Shown here in pieces: positions 34,752 to 44,263 of a stretch of 64,000 nt of DNA. Position 1 is the first letter of the stretch; each line of letters starts with the position of its first letter. A program made the translations under genes and the position numbers. Origin of the DNA: Carboxylicivirga linearis (GTDB lineage: Bacteria > Bacteroidota > Bacteroidia > Bacteroidales > Marinilabiliaceae); the NCBI RefSeq assembly GCF_018271995.1, contig NZ_JAGUCO010000003.1, positions 62,001-126,000 on the forward strand. The letters run 5' to 3'. The notes under the pieces are model-generated. The model did not search any database. It saw only the letters and a program-made list of their open reading frames with translations, and was not told the origin of the DNA.

Positions 34752-36140
34752 TTACAGGCAGCTGGCATTACTGCCGGGTTGACCGCAAACTACGCAGGAA
34801 TCACACTTGTCAAATTCTCCTCTGAAACGTTTTTCTACCAAACCTCTTATTTGTTCCTTCAAAGGCTCAACTCTAATTTTTTCAATTACTTCGTATGCAA
34901 ATGCAAACATTAACAAAACTCTACTTTCATCCTGATTGATGCCTCGGGCACGTAAATAAAACATAGCTTCATCATCCAACTGACCAACGGTTGCTCCATG
35001 ACTACATTTTACATCATCAGCATAAATCTCTAACTGAGGTTTACTGTTGATTTTTGCATTCTGGGTAAGTAATAAATTGTTATTACTCTGATAAGCATTG
35101 GTTTTTTGTGCGTCTTTGGCAACGAATACTTTTCCGGTAAAAGCAGCTGTAGATGAATCATCCATCACACCTTTAAACAATTCAAAGCTTTGACAATTGG
35201 GTTTGTCGTGGTTGATGGAAGTGAAATTATCAACATGTTGGTTTTTATCTGTCAGATATAAACCATATACATGACTCTCGCACTGCTCGTCATCCATGAT
35301 AACGCCAACATTATTTCGGGCTATTCCTGAATGAAGAGTTAAGTTGTTAGTAAGTATGTTAGAGTGTTTTTTCTGATGAACGTATAATCCCTGAACCTGA
35401 GTGGTTAGATTATGTTGGTTTTGAACATTGTATACATCAAAAACACTGTTTTGGTTGGCAAACACTTCAGTCACAGTATTTACAACAAAGCGTTGTGCAG
35501 ACATGGTATGATCGCATAGCATCATTTTTAGCTGTGCATTTTCTTCCACTATAATAAGATTACGTTGGAATGCCAAACGATCCTCATCACCTGTCATGAT
35601 GTTAACTACTTGAATAGGTTTTTCAAGTACAACGCCTTTAGGAACATAAATAAATGCACCGTCCTGAGCAAAAGCCGTATTCATAGCAACCAGGCTATCT
35701 TCCTTTGTTGGAGCTATCTCACCATAGTGCTTCTCAAATGCCTCAGGAGCTTTTTCTGCAGCTTCACGCATACTGCAAACAACAACACCATCAGGCAAGT
35801 TTGTGTCGCTATCTTTAGCTGAAAACCATCCATTTACTAAAAATACATTGTATGTATTTAGCTGTGGTACTTCGCAATGAAAGTGCTGGGTTACATCGGT
35901 ATGGGCCGCCTCATTTGTGAAAGCTAAATTCAGGCTTCCTTTAAAATAAGGTTGAAGATTAGTGTATTTATAAGCTTCAACTTTATTGGAAGGTATACCT
36001 TTTTCTTCAAAGATTTTTATGGCTTCTTCACGCAAAGAGTTCATCTTTTCAGGTGAACCACTTTGTATAAGAGGCAACTGATCGTTGAAGAGTTTTATAT
36101 ATTCTTCTTGCAGATCTACTATTCGGCAAGCTACATTCAT
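34752..36140 (-). CDS. sufD: Fe-S cluster assembly scaffold subunit SufD
   Basis: A 462-residue protein of the SufB/SufD beta-helix family. It contains ATVGQLDDEAMFYLRARG, the family signature near residue 400, and SxxKVEAYKYTNLQPY near the start. It forms the scaffold with SufB and SufC. The last 20 residues end CDSCVVCGQPGSNASCL, a four-cysteine tail that could bind a metal or cluster. It lies 81 bases after sufC. Confidence 0.94.
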   Translation of the reverse strand: MNVACRIVDLQEEYIKLFNDQLPLIQSGSPEKMNSLREEAIKIFEEKGIPSNKVEAYKYTNLQPYFKGSLNLAFTNEAAHTDVTQHFHCEVPQLNTYNVFLVNGWFSAKDSDTNLPDGVVVCSMREAAEKAPEAFEKHYGEIAPTKEDSLVAMNTAFAQDGAFIYVPKGVVLEKPIQVVNIMTGDEDRLAFQRNLIIVEENAQLKMMLCDHTMSAQRFVVNTVTEVFANQNSVFDVYNVQNQHNLTTQVQGLYVHQKKHSNILTNNLTLHSGIARNNVGVIMDDEQCESHVYGLYLTDKNQHVDNFTSINHDKPNCQSFELFKGVMDDSSTAAFTGKVFVAKDAQKTNAYQSNNNLLLTQNAKINSKPQLEIYADDVKCSHGATVGQLDDEAMFYLRARGINQDESRVLLMFAFAYEVIEKIRVEPLKEQIRGLVEKRFRGEFDKCDSCVVCGQPGSNASCL

Positions 36141-36221
36141 ATCTTAATGTTTTAGTAGTGAGATAATAGCAATGAGTAATGGTGTTGTGTGCCATACTCC
36201 ATGCTTTGTACTCTTTACCAA

Positions 36222-36974
36222 TTAATCTTCAAATTCCTTTTTTATCCAGTCGTAACCTTTTTCTTCCAGCTCAAGAGCCAACTCTTTTCCAGCAGATTTT
36301 ACAATGCGACCTTTATACAATACATGCACATAATCAGGTACGATGTAATCTAATAAGCGCTGATAGTGAGTGATGACGATGGTTGATCTTTCCGGTGATT
36401 TTAACTTGTTAACACCATTTGCTACAACACGTAAGGCATCAATATCAAGACCAGAATCTGTTTCGTCCAGAATAGCCAATTTAGGCTCTAGCATTGCCAT
36501 TTGGAAAATTTCGTTCTTTTTCTTTTCTCCACCCGAAAAACCCTCGTTTACCGAACGATTAGTAAGGTTTGAATCAATGTCAACCAATTTCTTTTTGTCA
36601 CGCATAAGCTTCAAAAAATCGCTGGCAGAAATCGGATCTTCACCTCTGTATTTTCGGTGTTCGTTAACTGCCGTACGCATAAAGTTTACCATGCTAACAC
36701 CTGGAATCTCAATTGGATACTGAAAACTTAAGAACATTCCTTCACGGGCCCTGTCTTCAGGTGATAAATCAAGTAAGTCTTTTCCATTGAAAGTTACACT
36801 TCCATCTACTACTTCAAACTTTTCGTTACCTGTCAAAACTGACGAAAGGGTACTTTTTCCTGCTCCGTTCGGTCCCATAATGGCATGAACTTCTCCAGGT
36901 TTAATTTCCAGATTAATACCTCTCAGTATTTCTTTGTCTTCTATTTTGGCGTGTAAATCTTTAATGACTAACAT
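36222..36974 (-). CDS. sufC: Fe-S assembly ATPase SufC
   Basis: A 250-residue ABC-type ATPase of the SufBCD scaffold. It has a Walker A (GPNGAGKST at 34-42), Q loop, the signature GFSGGEKKKNEI characteristic of SufC, a Walker B (LAILDETDSGLDIDAL) and the H loop (VITHYQ). It is soluble. It lies between sufB (45-base gap) and sufD. Confidence 0.97.
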   Translation of the reverse strand: MLVIKDLHAKIEDKEILRGINLEIKPGEVHAIMGPNGAGKSTLSSVLTGNEKFEVVDGSVTFNGKDLLDLSPEDRAREGMFLSFQYPIEIPGVSMVNFMRTAVNEHRKYRGEDPISASDFLKLMRDKKKLVDIDSNLTNRSVNEGFSGGEKKKNEIFQMAMLEPKLAILDETDSGLDIDALRVVANGVNKLKSPERSTIVITHYQRLLDYIVPDYVHVLYKGRIVKSAGKELALELEEKGYDWIKKEFED

Positions 36975-37019
36975 ATGATGTAACTGTATAAGTTGCTATT
37001 TTAATTAATTATATTTGGG

Positions 37020-38468
37020 TTATCCTACGCTACCTTCAAGGCTAATTTGAAGCAGTTTTTGAGCTTCAACAGCAAATTCCATTGGCAACTGATTGATTAC
37101 TTCTTTAACGTAACCATTTACAATCAGGCCAACAGCATCTTCGGTACTTAAACCTCTTTGGTTGCAATAGAATATTTGATCTTCTCCAATTTTTGAAGTC
37201 GTTGCTTCATGTTCTACTTTGGCTGTGTTATTAGCAATCTCAAGGTAAGGAAAAGTATGAGCTCCACATTTATCACCTAACAGTAACGAATCACACTGGC
37301 TGAAGTTTCGTGCATTTTCAGCTCTTTTCGAAACTTTTACCAAACCGCGGTATGAGTTTTGACTCTTTCCGGCAGAAACACCTTTAGATACTATTAAACT
37401 ACGTGTGTTTTTACCCAGATGAATCATTTTGGTACCCGTGTCAGCTTGCTGATAATTATTAGTTACCGCTACGGAATAGAATTCACCAACGGAATGATGA
37501 CCTTGTAAAATACAGCTTGGATATTTCCAGGTGATGGCAGAACCTGTTTCAACCTGAGTCCATGAGACTTTAGAATAATCACCTTTACAAATGGCTCGCT
37601 TGGTTACAAAGTTGTAAATTCCACCTTTTCCCTCTTTATCTCCAGGATACCAGTTCTGAACCGTTGAATATTTTACTTCGGCACGGTCATGAGTTACAAT
37701 CTCAACAATGGCAGCGTGAAGTTGATTCTCATCTCGTTGCGGGGCTGTACAGCCTTCCAGGTAACTAACATAGCTATCGTCATCGGCTACAATAAGAGTT
37801 CTTTCAAACTGTCCTGTATTCATGGCGTTAATACGGAAATAAGTTGAAAGTTCCATCGGACAACGAACACCCTTAGGAATATATACGAAAGAACCATCAG
37901 TGAAAACTGCCGAGTTTAAAGCGGCGAAAAAGTTATCACCGTGAGGTACTACTGATCCTAAATATTTCTTAATCAAGTCAGGGAATTCCTGAATGGCTTC
38001 ACTGATTGAACAGAAAATAATTCCTTTTTCAGCCAAGGTTTCCTTAAAAGTGGTTTTTACCGAAACACTATCAATTACAGCATCAACAGCTACGCCTGAA
38101 AGTATTTTTTGTTCATCCAATGGGATGCCCAGCTTGTCAAAGGTAGCCCTTAACTCCGGATCTACTTCGTCCATGCTTTCCAATTCAGGTTTCTTCTTGG
38201 GAGCTGCATAGTATATGATGTCCTGAAAATCAATTTCAGGAATATTTAAATGAGCCCAGTTGGGAGCTGTCATGGTTTGCCAATGTCGAAATGCTTTTAA
38301 ACGAAACTCAAGCATAAATTCGGGTTCTTTTTTAATTGCCGAAATCATGCGTACGACTTCTTCGTTCAAGCCTTTCGGAATGGTGTCCATATCAATATCG
38401 GTGTAAAAACCGTATTTGTATTCCCCTCCTGTAACTTCGTCTAATATTTTATTTTGATCTTCAGCCAT
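37020..38468 (-). CDS. sufB: Fe-S cluster assembly scaffold subunit SufB
   Basis: A 482-residue scaffold protein, first gene of the suf cluster. It contains [37 protein letters not shown], the cysteine-bearing [19 protein letters not shown], and [20 protein letters not shown], all typical SufB motifs. Nascent clusters form on SufB with the help of SufC and SufD. The 216 bases upstream hold a 12-bp palindrome (38646-38657) that could be a regulatory site, but no Fe-S regulator gene is in the window. Confidence 0.97.
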   Translation of the reverse strand: MAEDQNKILDEVTGGEYKYGFYTDIDMDTIPKGLNEEVVRMISAIKKEPEFMLEFRLKAFRHWQTMTAPNWAHLNIPEIDFQDIIYYAAPKKKPELESMDEVDPELRATFDKLGIPLDEQKILSGVAVDAVIDSVSVKTTFKETLAEKGIIFCSISEAIQEFPDLIKKYLGSVVPHGDNFFAALNSAVFTDGSFVYIPKGVRCPMELSTYFRINAMNTGQFERTLIVADDDSYVSYLEGCTAPQRDENQLHAAIVEIVTHDRAEVKYSTVQNWYPGDKEGKGGIYNFVTKRAICKGDYSKVSWTQVETGSAITWKYPSCILQGHHSVGEFYSVAVTNNYQQADTGTKMIHLGKNTRSLIVSKGVSAGKSQNSYRGLVKVSKRAENARNFSQCDSLLLGDKCGAHTFPYLEIANNTAKVEHEATTSKIGEDQIFYCNQRGLSTEDAVGLIVNGYVKEVINQLPMEFAVEAQKLLQISLEGSVG

Positions 38469-38645
38469 AAATTCTTTTACAATTATTCGTCAGTCTAACA
38501 ATGGGTTTACATATTAGTTCACTGTTAGCTTTCTTTTCCAGAAACAAGGATATAGGTGATTGAGCTGGTAAAAATATTAAATTATTAAGATTAAATAAAA
38601 GGATTATCAAACAGATTGTTGTCTAAACATAAATTTGACATATAG

Positions 38646-38657
38646 GTAGGATCCTAC
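38646..38657. promoter_or_regulatory. 12-bp palindrome upstream of sufB
   Basis: GTAGGATCCTAC is a perfect palindrome in the 216-base gap between sufB and the haemoglobin gene, preceded on the plus strand by TTTGACATATAG. It is a possible dimeric repressor site for suf, or chance. No regulator is identified. Confidence 0.3.
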
Positions 38658-38684
38658 ATTTTGGTAGATCGTTTTTACAGCCCT

Positions 38685-39125
38685 TTAGCCAAACGATAAA
38701 CCACTGGCTCCATCGGGTAATATAAATCCACCCGGGCGATTAGCAATTACTTTTTTGTACATGCCTTTTGCCATATTAGTGGCGCGCAGTTTTGCATATT
38801 CGGCCTTTTCTCCTTCAAATATTTCATCAATGGTTTCTTTCCATAATGCAACCCACTGATCAAAATGACCGGTTGTGATACTATGTTTAAATTGTTTATC
38901 AACACCCTGATGAGCGCGTGCCGGGTTACCATTAAAGCCTTTTACTTCAAGTAGGTTTAACTCCCAAAAATCAGTAAGTAACACAAAGTGTTCTTCCCAA
39001 GCTTCTTCTGATGTAATTGTTTGGTTAAAAAAGGGGCCCAAAAGCTCGTTGGCCCTTACCTTTTTATAAAATGCTCTTACGAGTGTTTCGATGCGATCTC
39101 TGTTATCTAAATCCGGTTTATTCAT
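38685..39125 (-). CDS. Truncated haemoglobin, group III-like
   Basis: A 146-residue globin-fold protein. It opens with DNRDRIETLVRAFYKKVRANELLGPFF, the helix B region of truncated haemoglobins, continues with WEEHFVLLTDFWELNLL, then RAHQGVDKQFK and HFDQWVALWKETID, and ends with KGMYKKV. The pattern agrees with group III truncated globins, which bind O2 or NO. I did not assign the proximal His with certainty among the histidines of the AHQG...HFDQW segment. It lies upstream of sufB on the same strand, separated by 216 bases. Confidence 0.82.
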   Translation of the reverse strand: MNKPDLDNRDRIETLVRAFYKKVRANELLGPFFNQTITSEEAWEEHFVLLTDFWELNLLEVKGFNGNPARAHQGVDKQFKHSITTGHFDQWVALWKETIDEIFEGEKAEYAKLRATNMAKGMYKKVIANRPGGFILPDGASGLSFG

Positions 39126-39528
39126 TATATGTCCTGTTTACAAGCAAAACAGCTAATTGAAAGTTTTGTTTTGATTATTTGCAGCTTCGACCCGTTACTG
39201 TTTTTAAATATTTGTAAAGATTCTGAAAAAGTGGAAGTTTAGATATTGTATTCTGTTAAAATACCCTAAAACCATTCGTTCCAGAGGGGCTTTTGTACGC
39301 TATTTGATTAATGATAGAAAAAGATAGAACTATGTGTAAAGAAGAAACAAAAGCTATGCAAAAGTCATTGGTTGCCGGTTTGGTTACCATTGCTTTTATT
39401 GTTGCTATAATTGTATTGATCTGATTGAATAGTAGCTATACTGATTAAATCCAGAAGAGCTATTTTTAGGGTAGTAATAATGAATAAAATTCCTAAATTC
39501 GTTATTGTTAACCAATGAATAGTACTTA
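39126..39528. other. Divergent intergenic region with a possible broken micro-ORF
   Basis: This 403-base gap between the divergent haemoglobin and oxidoreductase genes has no intact gene. At 39332 an ATG opens MCKEETKAMQ, and after a run of five A (39360-39364) the next frame reads a clean hydrophobic helix ending at a TGA (39423-39425). One fewer A would join them into a membrane micropeptide of about 30 residues. It may be chance or a frameshifted remnant. Confidence 0.35.
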
Positions 39529-42456
39529 ATGGATACCGGGCAAAATGGAACTTATCCATTTGAAGAATTAAAATCATTAATAAAAGGTGATCTTCTGTTT
39601 GATGAAACATCCTTACAGGTTTATTCAACTGATGCTTCGGCTTATTCTGAACGTCCTCTGGGTATTGCACTGCCTCGTGATGTCAGAGATGTAGCCAGTA
39701 TAGTTAAATTTGCTTCTCAATACAAAATACCGGTTATTCCCCGTACAGCAGGAACTTCTTTGGCGGGGCAGGTTGTTGGTGCTGGTTTAGTTGTTGACAT
39801 TGGCCGGTATATGAATAAGATACTTGAGGTTAATGCTGACGAGAGATGGGTTAGAGTAGAACCTGGAGTTGTTTTAGATGAATTGAATCAACATCTTAAG
39901 CAATTTGGTCTGTTCTTTGGCCCGGAAACTTCTACTTCCAGCCGTTGCATGATAGGAGGTATGGTTGGCAATAATTCATGTGGAGCTCACTCTTTAATTT
40001 ATGGAAGCACCAGAGATCATACGCTTGAATTAAAGGGTTTTTTATCCAACGGTGATGAAGTGCATTTTAAGCCCCTTCAAAAATGGGAGTTTGAGAGTAA
40101 GTGTCGTCAGGAAGATTACGAAGGTGAGATATATAGCCAATTAAGAGATGTTCTTACCAATAAAGAGAATAGAAAGGCTATTAGGAAGGAATATCCGCAT
40201 CCTGAAATTCATAGAAGAAACACCGGTTATGCGCTTGATATTCTAATGGAGTCGCTGCCCTTTGATGAAGATACAAGTCCTTTTAATATATGTAAGTTGA
40301 TAGCTGGTTCGGAAGGGACATTAATGTTTGCAACCGAAATTAAGCTTAACCTAATAGATGTTCCTCCAAAGGAAAAAGGATTGGTGTGTGTGCATCTGAA
40401 TTCATTAGAAGATGCTTTAAAAGCCAATCTGGTGGCCTTGCAGTTTAATCCAGGTGCCATTGAGTTGATGGATAAAACCATCATGGATCTGACAAAAGAT
40501 AATCCGCTTCAAAATAAAAACCGATTTTTTGTTCAAGGTGATCCGGAGGCATTATTGTTGGTTGAGTTTGCACGTGAGTCAAAGGCGGAGATTGATGAGC
40601 TGGCAACTCAGTTAACTCAGGCATTAAAAGAAAAGGATTTTGGATATGCTTACCCAGTTCTTCATGGGCAAGAAATTGGGAGGGTTTGGTCGTTGCGAAA
40701 GGCTGGCTTAGGAGTGCTCTCGAATATGCCTGGGGATGATTTGCCTGTGCCTGTTATTGAAGATACGGCGGTGCGTCCAGTAGATTTGCCGGATTACATA
40801 GCTGATATAAAAGAGGTTCTCGAAAAATACGGAAAAGAATGTGTTTACTATGCACACGTAGGTACTGGTGAGTTGCACCTTCGTCCGGTGTTAAATATGA
40901 AGCGACATGAAGATGTCCAGATGTTTCATGATATTGCCCTGGATGTTACTCGTGTTGTAAAAAAATACAAAGGATCGTTGAGTGGTGAGCATGGTGATGG
41001 CAGGTTGCGCGGTGAATTTATTCCTTTGATGGTTGGAGAGCATAATTACGATCTGTTTAAGGTTGTAAAACAAATTTTCGATCCTGCCGGAATTTTAAAT
41101 CCTGGTAAAATAACGGATACGCCACGGATGAATTCATCTCTTCGCTACAAGAGTGCTAAAAAGGAGGTGATTTCTGATCCATTGTTCGATTGGTCAAAAA
41201 CAAAAGGAATGGTTAGGGCCGCAGAGCGATGTAATGGCTCAGGTGATTGTCGAAAAAGTCATTTGATTGGCGGTACTATGTGTCCCAGTTATATGGGTTC
41301 GCATGACGAACGTCAAACAACCAGGGCCAGAGCTAATATGCTGAGAGAGTTTTTTACTGGTGGTATACCTCATACAAAATTGGGCTTTGATGAAGTGAAA
41401 TCGGTGCTTGATTTGTGTTTGTCGTGTAAGGCTTGTAAGACGGAATGTCCGAGCAATGTGGATATGACGAAGTTAAAGGCTGAATTCTTGCAAGAATATC
41501 ATCATCGATTTGGTACGCCGTTTAGAAATAAGCTGATTGGAAGATTGCCAATACTGAATCGTTTTTTTATGATTTGGCCAAGCCTATATAATATAGGTAT
41601 AGGTTTGAAGTTTTCAAAGAAAATAGCAGAATCGGGTTTTGGCTTTTCATCAAAGCGAAGTTTACCCTCAATACATTCTAATTCCTTAAGAAAGTGGACT
41701 AAAACATTCAAACCAACTCCATCCAATAAAAACATATTCCTTTTTGCAGATGAGTTTACTAATTATAACGATACACTCATAGGTATTAAATCTATATTGC
41801 TGTTTGATAAGTTGGGTTATGGAGTTAGGGTTCCGCACCATTTTGATAGCGGTCGAACTTATTTGTCTAAAGGTCTGTTGAAAGAAGCCGAAAAGTTTGC
41901 CGTAAGAAATGTCTTAGCACTATCAGAGGTGGTGGGAGATGATAACCCTTTGGTGGGTATTGAGCCCTCTGCAATTCTAACCATCAGGGATGAATATCTG
42001 GAATTGGTACCTTCCTATCTCAAAGAAAAAGCGCTTTATCTGGCAAAACATACTTATACCTTTGAAGAGTTTATGGCCAAAGAGAATGATGCAGGGGCAA
42101 TTGATAAAACTTTGTTTGTAGAGGAAGAAAGAAATATTCGTTTTCATGCTCATTGTTATCAGAAAGCATTGTCAGATACCTCATTAACGAAAAAAGTACT
42201 TGAGATACCCGGTAAATATACAGCCGATGAAATCCCCTCGGGCTGTTGCGGAATGGCTGGATCATTTGGGTATGAAAAAGAACATTACGATTTATCAATG
42301 AAAATAGGAGAGTTGGTTTTATTCCCTGATGTGCGAGAGCATAAAGATGAATCAATGATTGTTGCTGCCGGAACTTCGTGTCGTCATCAAATAAAAGATG
42401 GTACCAATGTGGAGGCCCTCCATCCTGCAGAAGTGTTGTATGAAGCCTTAAAATAA
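39529..42456 (+). CDS. FAD-linked oxidoreductase fused to Fe-S domain (D-lactate/D-2-hydroxyglutarate dehydrogenase type)
   Basis: A 975-residue fusion. The N-terminal FAD-binding domain (about 30-250) has IPRTAGTSLAGQ and GGMVGNNSCGAHSLIYGSTRDH; the FAD oxidase C-terminal domain follows (about 270-530) with YAHVGTGELHLRPVLN and SGEHGDGRLRG. Residues about 610-690 hold CNGSGDCRK and CLSCKACKTECPSNVDM (Fe-S), and a CCG-type domain lies at the end (RFHAHCYQK, then GCCGMAGSFGYEKEHYDLS). This equals a GlcD-GlcF/Dld-II fusion oxidising a D-2-hydroxyacid and passing electrons onward. The substrate is not determined; D-lactate and D-2-hydroxyglutarate are the likely choices. Confidence 0.88.
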   Translation: MDTGQNGTYPFEELKSLIKGDLLFDETSLQVYSTDASAYSERPLGIALPRDVRDVASIVKFASQYKIPVIPRTAGTSLAGQVVGAGLVVDIGRYMNKILEVNADERWVRVEPGVVLDELNQHLKQFGLFFGPETSTSSRCMIGGMVGNNSCGAHSLIYGSTRDHTLELKGFLSNGDEVHFKPLQKWEFESKCRQEDYEGEIYSQLRDVLTNKENRKAIRKEYPHPEIHRRNTGYALDILMESLPFDEDTSPFNICKLIAGSEGTLMFATEIKLNLIDVPPKEKGLVCVHLNSLEDALKANLVALQFNPGAIELMDKTIMDLTKDNPLQNKNRFFVQGDPEALLLVEFARESKAEIDELATQLTQALKEKDFGYAYPVLHGQEIGRVWSLRKAGLGVLSNMPGDDLPVPVIEDTAVRPVDLPDYIADIKEVLEKYGKECVYYAHVGTGELHLRPVLNMKRHEDVQMFHDIALDVTRVVKKYKGSLSGEHGDGRLRGEFIPLMVGEHNYDLFKVVKQIFDPAGILNPGKITDTPRMNSSLRYKSAKKEVISDPLFDWSKTKGMVRAAERCNGSGDCRKSHLIGGTMCPSYMGSHDERQTTRARANMLREFFTGGIPHTKLGFDEVKSVLDLCLSCKACKTECPSNVDMTKLKAEFLQEYHHRFGTPFRNKLIGRLPILNRFFMIWPSLYNIGIGLKFSKKIAESGFGFSSKRSLPSIHSNSLRKWTKTFKPTPSNKNIFLFADEFTNYNDTLIGIKSILLFDKLGYGVRVPHHFDSGRTYLSKGLLKEAEKFAVRNVLALSEVVGDDNPLVGIEPSAILTIRDEYLELVPSYLKEKALYLAKHTYTFEEFMAKENDAGAIDKTLFVEEERNIRFHAHCYQKALSDTSLTKKVLEIPGKYTADEIPSGCCGMAGSFGYEKEHYDLSMKIGELVLFPDVREHKDESMIVAAGTSCRHQIKDGTNVEALHPAEVLYEALK

Positions 42457-42757
42457 ATCTTTTCGATGTGTTTTTTTGGGGGGGGAGGAAAGAGCAAGTA
42501 AAGTGGAGTAGTAATTTTTGATAAAAAAAGTGTTGATTTGGGTGGTGCTTACAATTTCTAAGCTTCAAGGGGTGTCTGAAATGTTGACATATGTCATGAA
42601 GTGACAAAAATCATAAATCATAATTTAATAAAGCACATTAAATCAAATACATATAACTTGTGTTGCTTTGTTTAAAATTCCTTACGATTTATAAGGATGT
42701 TGTAGTAAAATATCTATTTTTGGTTATATAAACAGGTCCAAATTAAAACTATTCAAT
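42457..42757 (+). other. Intergenic region with T7G8 tract and gdh promoter candidate
   Basis: This 301-base gap contains a homopolymer pair TTTTTTT-GGGGGGGG (42471-42485) just after the oxidoreductase gene, and TATTTTTG (42715-42722), an exact match to the Bacteroidota -7 box, 35 bases before the gdh start. The -33 position is weak (TTTA at 42688-42691). No ORF is seen. Confidence 0.5.
42715..42722 (+). promoter_or_regulatory. -7 box candidate of the first glutamate dehydrogenase gene
   Basis: TATTTTTG matches TAnnTTTG exactly and would give a leader of about 28-30 bases. The expected TTTG at -33 is degenerate, so this is a partial match. Confidence 0.4.
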
Positions 42758-44098
42758 ATGGATACTAAGATGAAAGAATTCATGGATAGCGTTAGGGTTA
42801 AAAACCCTGGCGAAGACGAATTTTTGCAAGCCGTGCAAGAAGTAGTAGAAACAGTATGGGATTTCTATCAGGAAAATCCACATTATAAAAAGGCTAAAAT
42901 ATTGGAACGTATGACAGAGCCTGAAAGGGTAATTATGTTCCGGGTTCCATGGGTTGACGATAGCGGTGAGGTTCAGGTGAACCGAGGTTATCGAGTTGAA
43001 TTTAATTCAGCGATAGGTCCATATAAAGGAGGATTACGATTCCACCCGAGTGTGACTTTAAGTGGTTTAAAGTTTTTAGGTTTTGAACAGACTTTTAAGA
43101 ATAGTTTAACCACCTTGCCAATGGGAGGTGGGAAAGGCGGTTCTGATTTTAATCCCAAAGGAAAGTCTGATAATGAAATAATGCGATTTTGTCAGGCTTT
43201 TATGAGCGAGTTGTATCGCCATATTGGTCCTAATACCGATGTGCCAGCTGGTGATATTGGTGTTGGCGGACGAGAAATTGGATATTTGTTCGGTCAATAT
43301 AAAAAACTTCGCAACGAGTTTACAGGTGTATTAACCGGTAAGGGAGCTGAGTTCGGAGGTAGTTTAATTCGACCTGAAGCAACTGGTTTTGGTGCTATTT
43401 ATTTTGTTCGTGAGATGTTGGCTCTTCGTGGTGAAAATTTGAAAGGTAAAACGGTTGCCTTATCTGGGTTTGGTAATGTGGCCTGGGGAGCTGCCATAAA
43501 AGCAGTTGAATATGGAGCTAAAGTAGTAACTATATCAGGACCCGATGGATACGTTTACGATGCAGATGGTATTTCAGAAGAGAAAATAGAATATATGTTA
43601 GAGTTACGTGCATCAAACCAGGATGTGGTTGCTCCATATGTTGAGCGTTTTCCTGAAGCGCAGTTTTTTGCAGGTAAAAAACCATGGGAACAAAAGGTTG
43701 ACGTTGCTATTCCATGTGCCATTCAAAATGAGCTGAATGAGGATGATGCCAAAATGTTGATAGCTAATGGATGTCAAATCATAGCGGAAGCCTCTAATAT
43801 GGGATGTACTGCTGAAGCTGCATATTTAGCAACCGATAAAATTGTATTTGCACCAGGTAAAGCAGTTAACGCAGGTGGAGTGGCTGTGTCAGGCTTAGAA
43901 ATGACTCAGAATAGCATGCGATTAGGTTGGTCGGAGAAAGAAGTGGATGAGCGTTTAGATCAGATAATGACTAATATTCATAGTGCTTGTGTTCGATTTG
44001 GTAGTGAGCCTAATGGTAAGGTTAATTACATTAAAGGAGCTAATATTGGTGGGTTCGTAAAAGTTGCTGATGCAATGATTGCTCAGGGTGTAGTATAA
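42758..44098 (+). CDS. Glutamate dehydrogenase, probable NAD type
   Basis: A 446-residue hexameric-type enzyme that interconverts glutamate and 2-oxoglutarate plus ammonia. The substrate site LPMGGGKGGSDFNPKGK and the catalytic Asp region PAGDIGVGGREIGY are intact. The coenzyme domain reads LSGFGNVAWGAAIKA and TISGPDGYVYDADGI. The SGPDG loop, without an acidic residue followed by Ser, matches the NAD-specific Clostridium symbiosum enzyme rather than NADP enzymes, so I infer a catabolic NAD enzyme. A second paralogue lies at 49255-50607. Confidence 0.93.
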   Translation: MDTKMKEFMDSVRVKNPGEDEFLQAVQEVVETVWDFYQENPHYKKAKILERMTEPERVIMFRVPWVDDSGEVQVNRGYRVEFNSAIGPYKGGLRFHPSVTLSGLKFLGFEQTFKNSLTTLPMGGGKGGSDFNPKGKSDNEIMRFCQAFMSELYRHIGPNTDVPAGDIGVGGREIGYLFGQYKKLRNEFTGVLTGKGAEFGGSLIRPEATGFGAIYFVREMLALRGENLKGKTVALSGFGNVAWGAAIKAVEYGAKVVTISGPDGYVYDADGISEEKIEYMLELRASNQDVVAPYVERFPEAQFFAGKKPWEQKVDVAIPCAIQNELNEDDAKMLIANGCQIIAEASNMGCTAEAAYLATDKIVFAPGKAVNAGGVAVSGLEMTQNSMRLGWSEKEVDERLDQIMTNIHSACVRFGSEPNGKVNYIKGANIGGFVKVADAMIAQGVV

Positions 44099-44120
44099 TT
44101 TTTCTTAATGCAACTATATT

Positions 44121-44151
44121 AAAGCCGTCTATGTTGAACTTAGGCGGCTTT
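44121..44151 (+). terminator. Intrinsic terminator of the first glutamate dehydrogenase gene
   Basis: AAAGCCGTCTA (44121-44131) pairs with TAGGCGGCTTT (44141-44151) with one T-G pair, 11 bp in all, followed by GTTATT. It lies 22 bases past the stop codon. Confidence 0.75.
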
Positions 44152-44263
44152 GTTATTGATGATAGAATATTTGAGACATTATTATGCTTTACCTATTTGT
44201 TATAAGGGGTGATTAATTTAAATGCGTTAATTTTGCACCATAATTTTTCTAAATAAGCAAGTT

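Noticed and set aside
38635-38657. IscR-type operator upstream of sufB
   Set aside because: Only TTGAC and a few other bases agree with the E. coli type 1 consensus, and no IscR-like gene is present; I kept only the palindrome as a low-confidence feature.
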